Part shown: positions 52,801 through 60,201 of the stretch, piece after piece
How the letters are laid out: each line of letters opens with the position of its first letter
Position numbering within the stretch: the first letter of the stretch is position 1
IMG/VR virus record: IMGVR_UViG_3300032249_000557
Span: 1-61,705 of that record
DNA: 61,705 nucleotides
Direction: 5' to 3' (one strand)
Source of the DNA: a virus
Program-made: the position numbers and the translations under genes
The notes under the pieces: generated by a model
Databases searched by the model: none
Told to the model about the DNA's origin: nothing
What the model saw: the letters and a program-made list of their open reading frames with translations, nothing else

Positions 52801-53373
52801 TTATCCTCTGTCTCTAAATTGTTTGCAGTGAGCACAATTACATTCTCCATATCCACCATCATAAGCATCGTAATCGTAATCAAACTTACCATAAATATCT
52901 TCATCCCAATCACTAAAACTCTCAACCCCAAGGTCTATCACAACCGGAACCCATGATCCCTTGCGTCGAATATAACCAAAATTACCCTTGTGAGAGTCAT
53001 TATACTCTAAGCCATTTTCACCCAAATCATAAACTAGCTCAGAGATAGTAGTCCCGTTCTTACATTCGCTCTGAAAACATTCACCATCACAATATTCATC
53101 ATCATGACATTCCGGCATAGGTCGAGCAACTTCGGTCAAATAACCATGAGCGGTCAACTCACCATCGTGTCTACGAATCATACCAACATCCCCATATACC
53201 ATAGGGGCCAAATCAAACTGTGCCAAATGAGACTGAACACGATGGGCAAACTTAGCTTCTTGCTCATTCTCAAACTCTTTAAAGCCCACCCGCTTACGGT
53301 TAATCTTTTTATCTTTGATAATATAGAAAGCGTTCTTGCTTCCTGCATCATCATACAATCCAACGTAGCTCAT
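52801..53373 (-). CDS. kinase-fold-like protein
   Basis: 190 aa from ATG at 53373. GFKEFENEQEAKFAHRVQSH, LAPMVYGDVGMI, LTEVARP, LEYNDSHKGNFGYI and VVIDLGVESFSDW: order of kinase-fold catalytic (H-x-x-N) and metal (D-x-G) loops, without a clear P-loop Lys. C-terminal CNCAHC. Intact counterpart of the split gene at 5573-6096. Confidence 0.65.
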   Translation of the reverse strand: MSYVGLYDDAGSKNAFYIIKDKKINRKRVGFKEFENEQEAKFAHRVQSHLAQFDLAPMVYGDVGMIRRHDGELTAHGYLTEVARPMPECHDDEYCDGECFQSECKNGTTISELVYDLGENGLEYNDSHKGNFGYIRRKGSWVPVVIDLGVESFSDWDEDIYGKFDYDYDAYDGGYGECNCAHCKQFRDRG

Positions 53374-53384
53374 TTTTATTCCTT

Positions 53385-54089
53385 TCAATGGGCTGGAAAC
53401 AAGACATTAGCCAAACCACGAACACACAAGTCACATGATATACTATCTTTAGTGCCGGTGCAAGTGATTTCCGAACGACCACGACGAATTTCGGGGCATA
53501 CCACAAACTTTGTGGCATTGAGAACGACCAGCTTCGGCAGTGCTTGTCGCCATGCTTCGGCTTTTGCTTTGCTTTTGGGTCGCTTGGGTGCAATCTTCAT
53601 GTCGCTGTCACACCATGCAAACAGCTTGAACCCCTGGGCCAGTGCTTCGCCCATATCATTATCGTCATGCACACTAGCGTACACATTCATATACTTTTCC
53701 AGACTCACAAGCCGAGAATCGTAGATATGAGTATAAAACCACATATCGGGCAACGTATCACCATCGGCAAGAATACTCTCACAAGCCCACGTTACATTAG
53801 CAACATAGTCTAGGTCAAGTTCGCCATTGAGAAACCAATCGCCACGCTCATGCCAGCGAATAGACTTCTCACGACGCTTTGCTTCCAGAATCATAGAGCG
53901 GATTTTATTCTTTTCCGTTATGACATTAGCAAAACCGGCAGTGCGAGCATTTTTATACTGGTTTTCAGTAGCTTCGGCATAGCAGCCGTTTCCAAGATAG
54001 TCGCAATCGGGCGGGCAAGTATCGCCAACCGGACGACTAACCACAATGCAACCCTTACCCAACTTATCATTACCATCAGCAGTTTTCAT
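53385..54089 (-). CDS. conserved phage protein (gene product 88-like)
   Basis: 234 aa. DTCPPDCDYLGNGCYAE near residue 25 and HERGDWFLNGELDLDY, MWFYTHIYDSRL, VVCPEIRRGRSEITCTGT then CDLCVRG. Cys pattern and wording match a widespread phage family related to gp88/DUF7227-type proteins. Function unknown. GC-rich. Confidence 0.75.
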   Translation of the reverse strand: MKTADGNDKLGKGCIVVSRPVGDTCPPDCDYLGNGCYAEATENQYKNARTAGFANVITEKNKIRSMILEAKRREKSIRWHERGDWFLNGELDLDYVANVTWACESILADGDTLPDMWFYTHIYDSRLVSLEKYMNVYASVHDDNDMGEALAQGFKLFAWCDSDMKIAPKRPKSKAKAEAWRQALPKLVVLNATKFVVCPEIRRGRSEITCTGTKDSISCDLCVRGLANVLFPAH

Positions 54090-54110
54090 GTTCTTCTCCT
54101 GTGTCTACCG

Positions 54111-54139
54111 ATTCTACACTATAGTATCGGCAACGTCAA
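54111..54139 (-). promoter_or_regulatory. sigma70-type promoter (cassette) of gp88-like gene
   Basis: TTGACG, 17 nt with GCCGATACTATAGTG, TAGAAT. Confidence 0.88.
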
Positions 54140-54162
54140 GCAGAAAACTTGAAGAAATTATT

Positions 54163-54253
54163 GTTGACGCAAGTTGTTGTTGTATAAGGACTTACGACGA
54201 CCCCGGCCCGCCGAACTTGCTCTAAGTGCTTTAGCAGCAAGGATTTACAACAA
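54163..54253 (-). repeat. family A double-hairpin repeat copy 5
   Basis: TTGACGCAAGTTGTT ... AAGGACTTACGACG, CCCGGCCCGCCG linker, CTAAGTGCTTT ... AAGGATTTACAACAA. Adjacent to tRNA-Asp 3' end. Confidence 0.85.
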
Positions 54254-54254
54254 A

Positions 54255-54328
54255 CGAGAGTGATGGGATTTGAACCCACAACCTCTAGCGTGACAAGCTA
54301 GCGATCTAACCAATTGATCTACACCCCC
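54255..54328 (-). tRNA. tRNA-Asp(GUC)
   Basis: Acceptor GGGGGTG/CACTCTC (two G-U), anticodon stem CTAGC/GCTAG, loop TTGTCAC, T arm GTGGG-TTCAAAT-CCCAT. Confidence 0.9.
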
Positions 54329-54333
54329 AACAA

Positions 54334-54407
54334 TAACCCCGGAGGGATTCGAACCCCCAACCTAGCGGGTAGAAACCGCTCGCTCTGATCCGTTGAGCTA
54401 CGGGGTC
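54334..54407 (-). tRNA. tRNA-Arg(UCU)
   Basis: Acceptor GACCCCG/CGGGGTT, anticodon stem AGCGG/CCGCT, loop TTTCTAC, T arm GGGGG-TTCGAAT-CCCTC. Confidence 0.9.
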
Positions 54408-54423
54408 ATAGGCTGTATACTAT

Positions 54424-54451
54424 ATAATAGTACATCCTCTCAATACTGCAA
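54424..54451 (-). promoter_or_regulatory. promoter for tRNA-Arg/Asp
   Basis: TTGCAG, 16 nt, TATTAT. Confidence 0.65.
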
Positions 54452-54482
54452 GCCCCCACGGCGTCCCGTGGAGGCTCGCAGC
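54448..54482 (-). terminator. strong hairpin terminating the 54505 gene
   Basis: TGCGAGCCTCCACGG / CCGTGGGGGCTTGCA: 15 bp with GACG loop, overlapping the -35 of the tRNA promoter. No T-run, so termination efficiency is uncertain. Confidence 0.6.
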
Positions 54483-54504
54483 CATTATAACTCCTTACAG
54501 TCGA

Positions 54505-54762
54505 TCACGCAACCGCTTCGGCCGTTTCCTTCTCAACCTTGCCATCATGGGCATCGCCAGCCTGCTCGGCTGTCACACCCGTAACCCTCGCTCGCCAAAC
54601 TTTATATCCTTGTTCCGAGAAAGCCTTGACCTCACCGGCCTTAACATTAGCATGAACGTCACCGGGCAGACTATCGCTCAGGCAATCACGAATCGAATCC
54701 ACAACCGAATCACGATCAAGCTCATCGGCCACAACGTCAACAGCAAAAGTAAACTTCTTCAT
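54505..54762 (-). CDS. hypothetical protein
   Basis: 85 aa. KFTFAVDVVADELDRDSVVD, then EVKAFSEQGYKVWRARVTGV; alpha/beta, Ala/Glu-rich tail. Driven by two stacked promoters (54809, 54898). GC-rich. Confidence 0.7.
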   Translation of the reverse strand: MKKFTFAVDVVADELDRDSVVDSIRDCLSDSLPGDVHANVKAGEVKAFSEQGYKVWRARVTGVTAEQAGDAHDGKVEKETAEAVA

Positions 54763-54808
54763 CTTATCTTCTCCAAAATTGTTATAGTTACCAAATCGTT
54801 CTAGTATC

Positions 54809-54837
54809 AGTATACGCTACTGTTACCCACTTGTCAA
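54809..54837 (-). promoter_or_regulatory. proximal promoter of 54762 gene
   Basis: TTGACA, 17 nt, TATACT. Confidence 0.8.
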
Positions 54838-54897
54838 GTCCGTCGTGATGGTTTTTCTTGTTGGCATCATCGCGGAGTCTTGGCTCGTGATACTCTC

Positions 54898-54926
54898 ATT
54901 CTACAGTATAGTATCGTCATTGTCAA
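54898..54926 (-). promoter_or_regulatory. distal cassette promoter of 54762 gene
   Basis: TTGACA, 17 nt with TGACGATACTATACTG, TAGAAT; follows repeat A6. Gives a ~135-nt leader without a convincing ORF. Confidence 0.85.
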
Positions 54927-54963
54927 GGGCGAACTTGAGCGTCGTTGAAAGATTTTTGATTTT

Positions 54964-55051
54964 TGTCCTAAGTTGTTTGGTAGCAAGGACTTACGTCAAA
55001 TTCGGCCGCCCCGCCTCGCCCTAAGTTCTTTAGGGACAAGGCTTTATGTCA
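54964..55051 (-). repeat. family A double-hairpin repeat copy 6
   Basis: GTCCTAAGTTGTTT ... AAGGACTTACGTCAA, TTCGGCCGCCCCGCC linker, CTAAGTTCTTTAGGGACAAGG ... TTTATGTCATGA, which contains the stop of the 55049 gene. Confidence 0.85.
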
Positions 55052-55423
55052 TGAGAGATAACCCTCACAACCCAAACCCACCAGATCACGCAGCAGTGCC
55101 TCTGCCGCTTCGGGCGTTTTAAGAGTGATGCTCTGTTTGGCCCCGGACTTGGCAGGAACGAACTTGTCGTAATGCCAGCCACCAACCAGATAGTCAGTCC
55201 AATCCTTGGCCTCTTTCAGACCCCATCCAGTGTGGAGTCGAATAGCCTTGATAGAATGGATACGATTATCCAGAGTCAGACCTCCGGTGATCGTTACCAT
55301 ACGACGCTGGTTCACACCCAGTGCCACTTCCAACGCACACACAATCTTGTCGAACATATCGAGACTGCAACCGTTTGCAATCATGTTCAACGACTCACGG
55401 ACGCTCAGTTCGATTTTGATCAT
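55049..55423 (-). CDS. protein with ribosomal L7/L12 C-terminal-like motif
   Basis: 124 aa from ATG at 55423. HSIKAIRLHTGWGLKEAKDW near residue 60 matches the L7/L12 CTD signature (KI.vIk.vR..TGLGLKEAKdlv). L7/L12 CTD recruits translation GTPases; a phage mimic could act on the ribosome or on an unrelated partner. Other parts are unrecognised. Confidence 0.65.
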   Translation of the reverse strand: MIKIELSVRESLNMIANGCSLDMFDKIVCALEVALGVNQRRMVTITGGLTLDNRIHSIKAIRLHTGWGLKEAKDWTDYLVGGWHYDKFVPAKSGAKQSITLKTPEAAEALLRDLVGLGCEGYLS

Positions 55424-55904
55424 AAATTCCAAAACTTTCTGTATACTTAGGGTCTATTTCGTAAATACCGTCAAAATTTCCGTTACGTTCTTCCAGAATA
55501 TGAACCTGTCGCCCATCGGTAACTAAGGTATCATACTCACTGTTATCCCAAACAAACTCACCACCATCACTCTCTCGTCGCCAGTGAACATCACGAATGG
55601 GATTATAATACAACTTCTCAAGATTGTCAATAGGCAAAGAAGGATAAAAATCCTTGCGAAGCATAACTTCTTCACACTGAACCCATCCACTCACATTCTT
55701 TTTCTGTTTCTTATTGACCCATTTCGCCCTAGCTACCTTATTGACCAGCTTACAGCCACGCATCTCTAGCTGATACTCGGCCGGATCGACATAAAATTGG
55801 TCAACCCTTTTCTTTCCCTGCATAATATTAACCTGCCACTTCCGGTGATTCTTGCCATTAAGCAGATGAAACCGTACTTCGGCGTGTTTTTCGACCGTTT
55901 TCAT
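55395..55904 (-). CDS. hypothetical protein
   Basis: 169 aa. Beta-rich; VARAKWVNKKQKKNVSGWVQ, LEKLYYNPIRDVHWRRESDG, FDGIYEIDPKYTE. ATGA overlap with upstream gene. Confidence 0.7.
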   Translation of the reverse strand: MKTVEKHAEVRFHLLNGKNHRKWQVNIMQGKKRVDQFYVDPAEYQLEMRGCKLVNKVARAKWVNKKQKKNVSGWVQCEEVMLRKDFYPSLPIDNLEKLYYNPIRDVHWRRESDGGEFVWDNSEYDTLVTDGRQVHILEERNGNFDGIYEIDPKYTESFGIYDQNRTERP

Positions 55905-56140
55905 TTCCCTCTCCCGATAACAATACAGTTGACCGGCTGATCTCCAACCATATCTACATAATAGTGTGCGTGTCGCCCATTATACCAATAGAACTTCTCT
56001 TGTCCATCCCAGTTGTCGTTTTCAACAAGGGTGCCGGTAGACACATCGGGATTGTCATAGCCGCCCTCATAGCCCGGAATCACCACCATGCTATCCTGTG
56101 GCACCATCTTCAGTTGTTCGATCAGTTCAGCAACAGTCAT
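55901..56140 (-). CDS. conserved phage hypothetical protein
   Basis: 79 aa. MTVAELIEQLKMVPQDSMVV then IPGYEGGYDNPDVSTG: very common small phage/bacterial family (tv.eLI..L...p.d..V...gye.G), unknown role. Confidence 0.8.
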   Translation of the reverse strand: MTVAELIEQLKMVPQDSMVVIPGYEGGYDNPDVSTGTLVENDNWDGQEKFYWYNGRHAHYYVDMVGDQPVNCIVIGRGK

Positions 56141-56343
56141 ATCTTCTCCTCACACCCAGCCCTACAATCCTTGACCATATTGCTCTGGATACATCTCCAC
56201 AGCTTCCCATTAGTATGAACAGCAACACAATTCATAGCCCCATGAATCTTACAGTGTGGGGTAGGATTAGTATTTTCCCAACTGGACTTGATTTCCACTA
56301 AATCAAATCTGCTATTGTTGTCGTTAATTGGTTCGATGTTCAT
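56137..56343 (-). CDS. small cysteine-containing protein
   Basis: 68 aa; CKIHGAMNCVAVHTNGKLWR then CIQSNMVKDCRAGCEEKI, five cysteines: likely zinc. Confidence 0.65.
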   Translation of the reverse strand: MNIEPINDNNSRFDLVEIKSSWENTNPTPHCKIHGAMNCVAVHTNGKLWRCIQSNMVKDCRAGCEEKI

Positions 56344-56349
56344 ATTGTT

Positions 56350-56378
56350 ATCTTACACTACTATTATCGACAAGTCAA
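56350..56378 (-). promoter_or_regulatory. cassette promoter for 56343-55049 unit
   Basis: TTGACT, 17 nt TGTCGATAATAGTAGTG, TAAGAT. Confidence 0.88.
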
Positions 56379-56404
56379 GAGGGAATCTTGAAAAAATATG
56401 GCTA

Positions 56405-56492
56405 ATCGTAAAGTCTTTAGTAGCAAGGACTTATGGCGAACCCGGCCCCGCTGCCTTGCTCTAAGTGCTTTAGAGACAAGGGCTTGCGTCAA
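56405..56492 (-). repeat. family A double-hairpin repeat copy 7
   Basis: CGTAAAGTCTTT ... AAGGACTTATGGCG, CCCGGCCCCGC linker, CTAAGTGCTTT ... AAGGGCTTGCGTCAA, with the stop TGA of the 56489 gene in its end. A T6 run follows on the minus strand. Confidence 0.85.
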
Positions 56493-56782
56493 ATCACCAG
56501 ATCAGCAGCATTCTCGATGATCACCTTCTCATCACGGCTGCCGATGTTCTTGATCACCACCTTTCGGTTGTAACCCTCGAACACCAGCGATCCATCGTCA
56601 CTGAGAGTAACATGGGCCGCCCCACTGTAGTTGCGATGGAAAAAGTACCCCACATCGCCCTCATCGTTGAAATCGTCCGAAATCCACTGCTTGTGAACCT
56701 GTTCCTCTCTCATCGCTTTAGCAGCCTCCATGAAAGTATTACCCAGCTTGGTAGCAATCCTATCCTGCGGTTCGTCGCTCAT
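56489..56782 (-). CDS. hypothetical protein
   Basis: 97 aa; acidic N-terminus, then beta-rich (YFFHRNYSGAAHVTLSDDGS, VIIENAADLVI). Stop lies in repeat A7. Confidence 0.7.
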   Translation of the reverse strand: MSDEPQDRIATKLGNTFMEAAKAMREEQVHKQWISDDFNDEGDVGYFFHRNYSGAAHVTLSDDGSLVFEGYNRKVVIKNIGSRDEKVIIENAADLVI

Positions 56783-56949
56783 TTCCTCTTCTCCTCTACA
56801 ACTTGATAGAAACGCCCGTTAACGCTAATCGTACCACCAAACACGTCCCAAGTCAACTCCTCTTTCAAGGCCCGCTTGTGCATAGCCAGAACAGCCTTGC
56901 GATCCTGCCTCATTTGTTCCGCCGTTGCATTTGTCGAAATGATTCTCAT
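56779..56949 (-). CDS. hypothetical protein
   Basis: 56 aa; MRIISTNATAEQMRQDRKAV, then strands TWDVFGGTISVNGRFYQVVE. ATGA overlaps on both sides. Confidence 0.65.
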   Translation of the reverse strand: MRIISTNATAEQMRQDRKAVLAMHKRALKEELTWDVFGGTISVNGRFYQVVEEKRK

Positions 56950-57140
56950 GACTCGATTTTCTCCAGTTCGCTAAGGTAGGCATCCTTCTCGGTTCCATCG
57001 TCGTATTCGACCCACGCCCAACGAAAGGGTCGATCTTCTGGCATACTCAACGCAACGACCGTCCCTTCGTGTCCAATCAACCCATGCATTTCCCCAAACG
57101 GCTTCCAACGAATACGATCACCAACTGAAAAATTGCTCAT
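56946..57140 (-). CDS. KOW/SH3-like small protein
   Basis: 64 aa from ATG at 57140. FSVGDRIRWKPFGEMHGLIG then HEGTVVALSMPEDRPFRWAW, an SH3-like barrel (VGd.V.....G..G.V). Possible nucleic-acid binding. Confidence 0.7.
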   Translation of the reverse strand: MSNFSVGDRIRWKPFGEMHGLIGHEGTVVALSMPEDRPFRWAWVEYDDGTEKDAYLSELEKIES

Positions 57141-57400
57141 TGCAGATTTACTCCGTACTTGTGACACTGAAACCTCTCATCCATCTTTTCCGGCTCATCG
57201 CACGGTTCGATCATAATCGAAATACCGTTTGGTGCGGTAAACACATTACGGTAATCGCTATCTTCCCAATCAGGCATATCGTTGCCGACCCCGATCTGAT
57301 CCATCACCAGTGCGTCCGCATGGAACGTGGCCAGATCGAAAGAACGAAAAGCCTTAACGTGAATCACCCGATCATACTGAACCATCAACACCAGATACAT
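57137..57400 (-). CDS. hypothetical protein
   Basis: 87 aa from ATG at 57400; strands MYLVLMVQYDRVIHVKAFRS, then DEPEKMDERFQCHKYG. Unrecognised. Confidence 0.65.
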   Translation of the reverse strand: MYLVLMVQYDRVIHVKAFRSFDLATFHADALVMDQIGVGNDMPDWEDSDYRNVFTAPNGISIMIEPCDEPEKMDERFQCHKYGVNLQ

Positions 57401-57425
57401 AATCAACCTCCTCTTGTGAGCCTTC

Positions 57426-57454
57426 AGTCTACCATCTATTATCGGCGTCGTCAA
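57426..57454 (-). promoter_or_regulatory. cassette promoter for 57400-56489 unit
   Basis: TTGACG, 17 nt ACGCCGATAATAGATGG, TAGACT. Confidence 0.88.
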
Positions 57455-57480
57455 GGGGGAATCTTGAAAAATTATTTCTA

Positions 57481-57545
57481 GACGCAAATCCCTTAGAGAT
57501 AAGGACTTACGTCAAGCGGGGCGGGCCGCTTTTAACCTAAGTTGT
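57481..57545 (-). repeat. family A repeat copy 8 (truncated)
   Basis: GACGCAAATCCCTT ... AAGGACTTACGTCAA, GGGGCGGGCCGCT linker, CCTAAGTTGTT then lost. Only one hairpin complete. Confidence 0.75.
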
Positions 57546-57856
57546 TATTTCACAACAGGTTGCGACTTGTATGTAGCTAAACGGTTTGCTTTGGCTTCTG
57601 GCGTTCTAAAGTATTCCTTATACTGCTCAAGAGTCATAGGGTTTCCATACTTTATAGTTAGTGTTCTGTTAGTATAGCCAACCCATGAAGCGCATCTAAT
57701 AGTATACTTATACCCTAAATAGCATTCATCTTCATCAGTAAATACTACAACATTCATGCAGCCCGTCACTACTCCCGATGTGGGAAATTTCGACGTAGGT
57801 ACAAGAACCTCAACAGCACTACCGATTTTTAAATCTCCACTAATTAGTTTGTTCAT
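57545..57856 (-). CDS. hypothetical protein
   Basis: 103 aa; beta-rich (IGSAVEVLVPTSKFPTSGVV, CYLGYKYTIRCASWVGYTNR) then helix TLEQYKEYFRTPEAKANRLA. SH3-like start. Confidence 0.65.
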   Translation of the reverse strand: MNKLISGDLKIGSAVEVLVPTSKFPTSGVVTGCMNVVVFTDEDECYLGYKYTIRCASWVGYTNRTLTIKYGNPMTLEQYKEYFRTPEAKANRLATYKSQPVVK

Positions 57857-57859
57857 ACT

Positions 57860-58177
57860 TTACTCCTCGTAGAATCCAATTCGACCTCCAGTTGTCCACA
57901 CTTCCCTACCATTAACACTAATTAATCTAGGATAATCATCTGGATAGTCTTTACTGGGTTTTACTGGTCGCTCCTGTCCATCATCGGGCATCCACCACGG
58001 AGCATCCATCCTGTCACAAAATCCAGCACACTCTGTCGAATGAATCATATGTGGACTATAAGGATCATTAGGAGAGTATACATACTTACCTTTACGAACA
58101 CCAAAATGTTCACTATAGTAGTATATGTTTTGACCATTAATAGGACGACGAGGCCCGTGAAAACTAATCCATTCCAT
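57860..58177 (-). CDS. DUF551-like hypothetical protein
   Basis: 105 aa. MEWISFHGPRRPINGQNIYY opens in the DUF551 fashion (W.s......P..g..Vl). WWMPDDGQERP near the middle. Function unknown. Confidence 0.65.
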   Translation of the reverse strand: MEWISFHGPRRPINGQNIYYYSEHFGVRKGKYVYSPNDPYSPHMIHSTECAGFCDRMDAPWWMPDDGQERPVKPSKDYPDDYPRLISVNGREVWTTGGRIGFYEE

Positions 58178-58347
58178 TAGGATGCCACCTCTGTTTCGCA
58201 GTCCATCAGTTTATTAAAAACACGTTCTTGCATCTTCATAAACTGATTCTGATTTCCCCAATACTCTCCACGTTCCATATTCTCACACACCAGATTATAC
58301 AGATAGTTCAGTTCGGTTTTGGTTAGTTCAAGCGTTGTGGTTTTCAT
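58177..58347 (-). CDS. hypothetical helical protein
   Basis: 56 aa: ELTKTELNYLYNLVCENMER, comparable in style with 42717-42902. Single-base overlaps with neighbours. Confidence 0.65.
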   Translation of the reverse strand: MKTTTLELTKTELNYLYNLVCENMERGEYWGNQNQFMKMQERVFNKLMDCETEVAS

Positions 58348-58571
58348 TACCAACCCTCCGGCATAGAAATTTCATTCAGTCCCATATGATATTTAACCTC
58401 AGACTTTTCAAACGGCTCCCATTGAAGTATCCCATCATCATACTCACCATGAGTCCATTCGCCCCATTCTTTATTGTCAATATCCCAACAGAGCATTATT
58501 GGCCTATTATATCCAATAGCAGCACAAAGATAATATCCCGGAGTAATCGGCTCATTAGAATTCCACTTCAT
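58347..58571 (-). CDS. DUF551-like small protein
   Basis: 74 aa. MKWNSNEPITPGYYLCAAIG then RPIMLCWDIDNKEWGEWTHG: W....p.PG.Yl pattern. Second DUF551-like gene in this unit. Confidence 0.65.
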   Translation of the reverse strand: MKWNSNEPITPGYYLCAAIGYNRPIMLCWDIDNKEWGEWTHGEYDDGILQWEPFEKSEVKYHMGLNEISMPEGW

Positions 58572-58735
58572 TATATATTCCTACAAATTTCCACCCAGGT
58601 GTCAATCAATTCCTTAGCAGTTATACCATGCTCTTCTGCTAAAGTCAATGCCTCTTCCCGATTGGGTTTATTTACAGCAGCCGATTGGCTCCTTAAAACC
58701 CTCAGAACCTTAATGATCGCCTCGTTTTTATTCAT
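58571..58735 (-). CDS. hypothetical helical protein
   Basis: 54 aa; NREEALTLAEEHGITAKELI, helical. ATG..TAATG overlaps. Confidence 0.6.
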   Translation of the reverse strand: MNKNEAIIKVLRVLRSQSAAVNKPNREEALTLAEEHGITAKELIDTWVEICRNI

Positions 58736-58940
58736 ACCTATAAAAAGCTTCTCTTTCCTCTAGAACATTTGCTATTGAGATTCTAACTTCGACCCATTCG
58801 TCTAGGCTGGTAAAATCTTCAAGACTTTCGGCCAACTCACTATCCGTATAGCATTCCACTATATACTGACCCCAACTCTCATAGTTATCATGGGCCAGCT
58901 TTTTTGCTTTGGATATCAGCTCTGGTGTGACGTTCAACAT
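58728..58940 (-). CDS. hypothetical helical protein
   Basis: 70 aa; SWGQYIVECYTDSELAESLE, then EWVEVRISIANVLEEREAFY. A common phage wording for small helical regulators (W.qyi.Ec......el..). Confidence 0.65.
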   Translation of the reverse strand: MLNVTPELISKAKKLAHDNYESWGQYIVECYTDSELAESLEDFTSLDEWVEVRISIANVLEEREAFYRYE

Positions 58941-58963
58941 GACATTCTCCTCTTATAAAATTA

Positions 58964-59158
58964 TTATTCGGATATCTCAATATCCTTCACGGGAAACCAA
59001 CCGCGCCAGCTATCATTCAAATTTTTTACCATAATAGCAAGCTCACCCTGCCAGCAAACCACACTACACTCTTTCTGAACCACAATAAATTCACCCGGAT
59101 GCAGCTTCAGACGTTCTTTTGTCCATTTCCTTGCGGTCTGCTTTGCAGTAATTTTCAT
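58964..59158 (-). CDS. hypothetical basic protein
   Basis: 64 aa; Lys-rich N-terminus, then strands EFIVVQKECSVVCWQGELAI and WRGWFPVKDIE. First gene after the promoter at 59185. Confidence 0.65.
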   Translation of the reverse strand: MKITAKQTARKWTKERLKLHPGEFIVVQKECSVVCWQGELAIMVKNLNDSWRGWFPVKDIEISE

Positions 59159-59184
59159 AAGTGTAGATTTCCTTGCGTTAAGCC

Positions 59185-59213
59185 ATTCTACACTACTATT
59201 ATCGACCTGTCAA
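59185..59213 (-). promoter_or_regulatory. cassette promoter for 59158-57545 operon
   Basis: TTGACA, 17 nt GGTCGATAATAGTAGTG, TAGAAT. Confidence 0.9.
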
Positions 59214-59239
59214 TGGGGTTTTCTTTAGAATATTCTTTT

Positions 59240-59327
59240 TGACGTAAAGCTTTGTGAGATAAGGAGTTAGAACAAACCCGGCCGCCCCAACTTGATGTAA
59301 GTATTTACCAGCGAACCTTTTACGATC
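59240..59327 (-). repeat. family A double-hairpin repeat copy 9
   Basis: TGACGTAAAGCTTT ... AAGGAGTTAGAACA, CCCGGCCGCCCC linker, TGTAAGTATTT ... TTTTACGATC. Ends the structured RNA transcript. Confidence 0.8.
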
Positions 59328-59825
59328 CGGTTCTATGCTCCAACGCTAGTTAGGTTTGTTGTTGGGATCCTCAAACCCACCCTCCCAATGGGGCTCTCTC
59401 GTTGGAAACCGCCCACGACATTGGTCCCTAGAGATATGATCAGTATCTCATCACCATGCTGTTTCAAAGCGGCTACTGGTTGTATTGTCAATGTGGTGGG
59501 ATTTTACCCACACTTTCCTATGCTGGTCTAACGGACGATTGTGGTAGTACTCCCGCCAACCGTTGGCTGCTTAACGCTTAACCTACACATTGTATTATAA
59601 CGTGGTGAGGACGCGATCCCCCATAGATTGGCACTACTATCCAGTGCGTAACCGGCACCGTCAGCATCATCGCTGCCGCGACATGCGATGCTTATCGTAA
59701 TGAGTTACCCAACCTAGTCCAAGGCATGGACCCACGAGTTTTGTATTGTGTCACCAATATAGGCTATGTTCTCATTTTGTCAAGATTAGCACACCGAATG
59801 AATCGGATTTTCGTTGGTGACTAGG

Positions 59826-59925
59826 GGCGAAGGGTGGAATCGAACCACCTCATGGGCATTGCTTTACCTACTCCACTGGTCAGTGTCTCGGATTTCCCAC
59901 GCGCTACCATTACGCTACATTCGCC
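59826..59925 (-). tRNA. tRNA-like element with ~39-nt anticodon loop
   Basis: Acceptor GGCGAA/TTCGCC, D arm GTAGCG..TAGCGC, T arm GGTGG-TTCGATT-CCACC. Anticodon-stem bases GTGGG/CCCAT close 39 nt that includes a CACTG/CAGTG hairpin. May contain a small intron or be a non-translating module of the structured RNA. Confidence 0.55.
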
Positions 59926-59933
59926 GAATAAAG

Positions 59934-60010
59934 CAGATAGGGTTGAGCCATACTCGACAGCCATTTAACCGTGGCTACTTTGATATCATTCTGCCAGCGG
60001 CCGCTATCTG
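59934..60010 (-). ncRNA. tRNA-sized domain of the structured RNA
   Basis: CAGATAG/CTATCTG closing stem, AGCCA/TGGCT hairpin with 8-nt loop CGGTTAAA, and a 17-nt T-arm-like hairpin lacking TTCRA. tRNA-shaped but not a canonical tRNA. Confidence 0.5.
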
Positions 60011-60201
60011 TTTATATTGTTAGGGACGGATGGATTCATTTTGGGTTGTCAACAGTGTGCTATCACCTCGACCCGCCACTTGACCATCTACTTCACTGCC
60101 CGCCTCTTCCCACCATAGCAGGCGGTTGGGCTTTGGGGAAGTTGCTCACGCAACCTAGCAGTCCCTGTCTTGTATTGTCAATGATCGGCTCGAACTCTCG
60201 T

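Larger units (their letters stand above)
59330..60195 (-). ncRNA. large structured non-coding RNA locus
   Basis: ~0.87 kb between promoter 60202-60230 and repeat A9, without any ORF with a ribosome binding site. Sub-domains: AGGGAC/GTCCCT-closed 145-nt domain (60166-60022) with a TTGC-GTGA-GCAA GNRA hairpin and a CCGCCT/AGGCGG stem; a CAGATAG/CTATCTG 77-nt domain; a tRNA-like element (59826-59925); a CGTGG/CCACG-closed domain (~59740-59605); AATGTG/CACATT domain (~59590-59485); an AGATA-CTGATCA-TATCT hairpin and a TCCAACG/CGTTGGA domain (~59400-59340). Domains are joined by A-rich spacers containing AATACAA. Size and tRNA linkage recall GOLLD/ROOL-type giant phage RNAs. Confidence 0.65.

Noticed and set aside
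53104-53724. Plus-strand ORF of 206 aa
   Set aside because: Crosses two real minus-strand genes and their junction; no start context.
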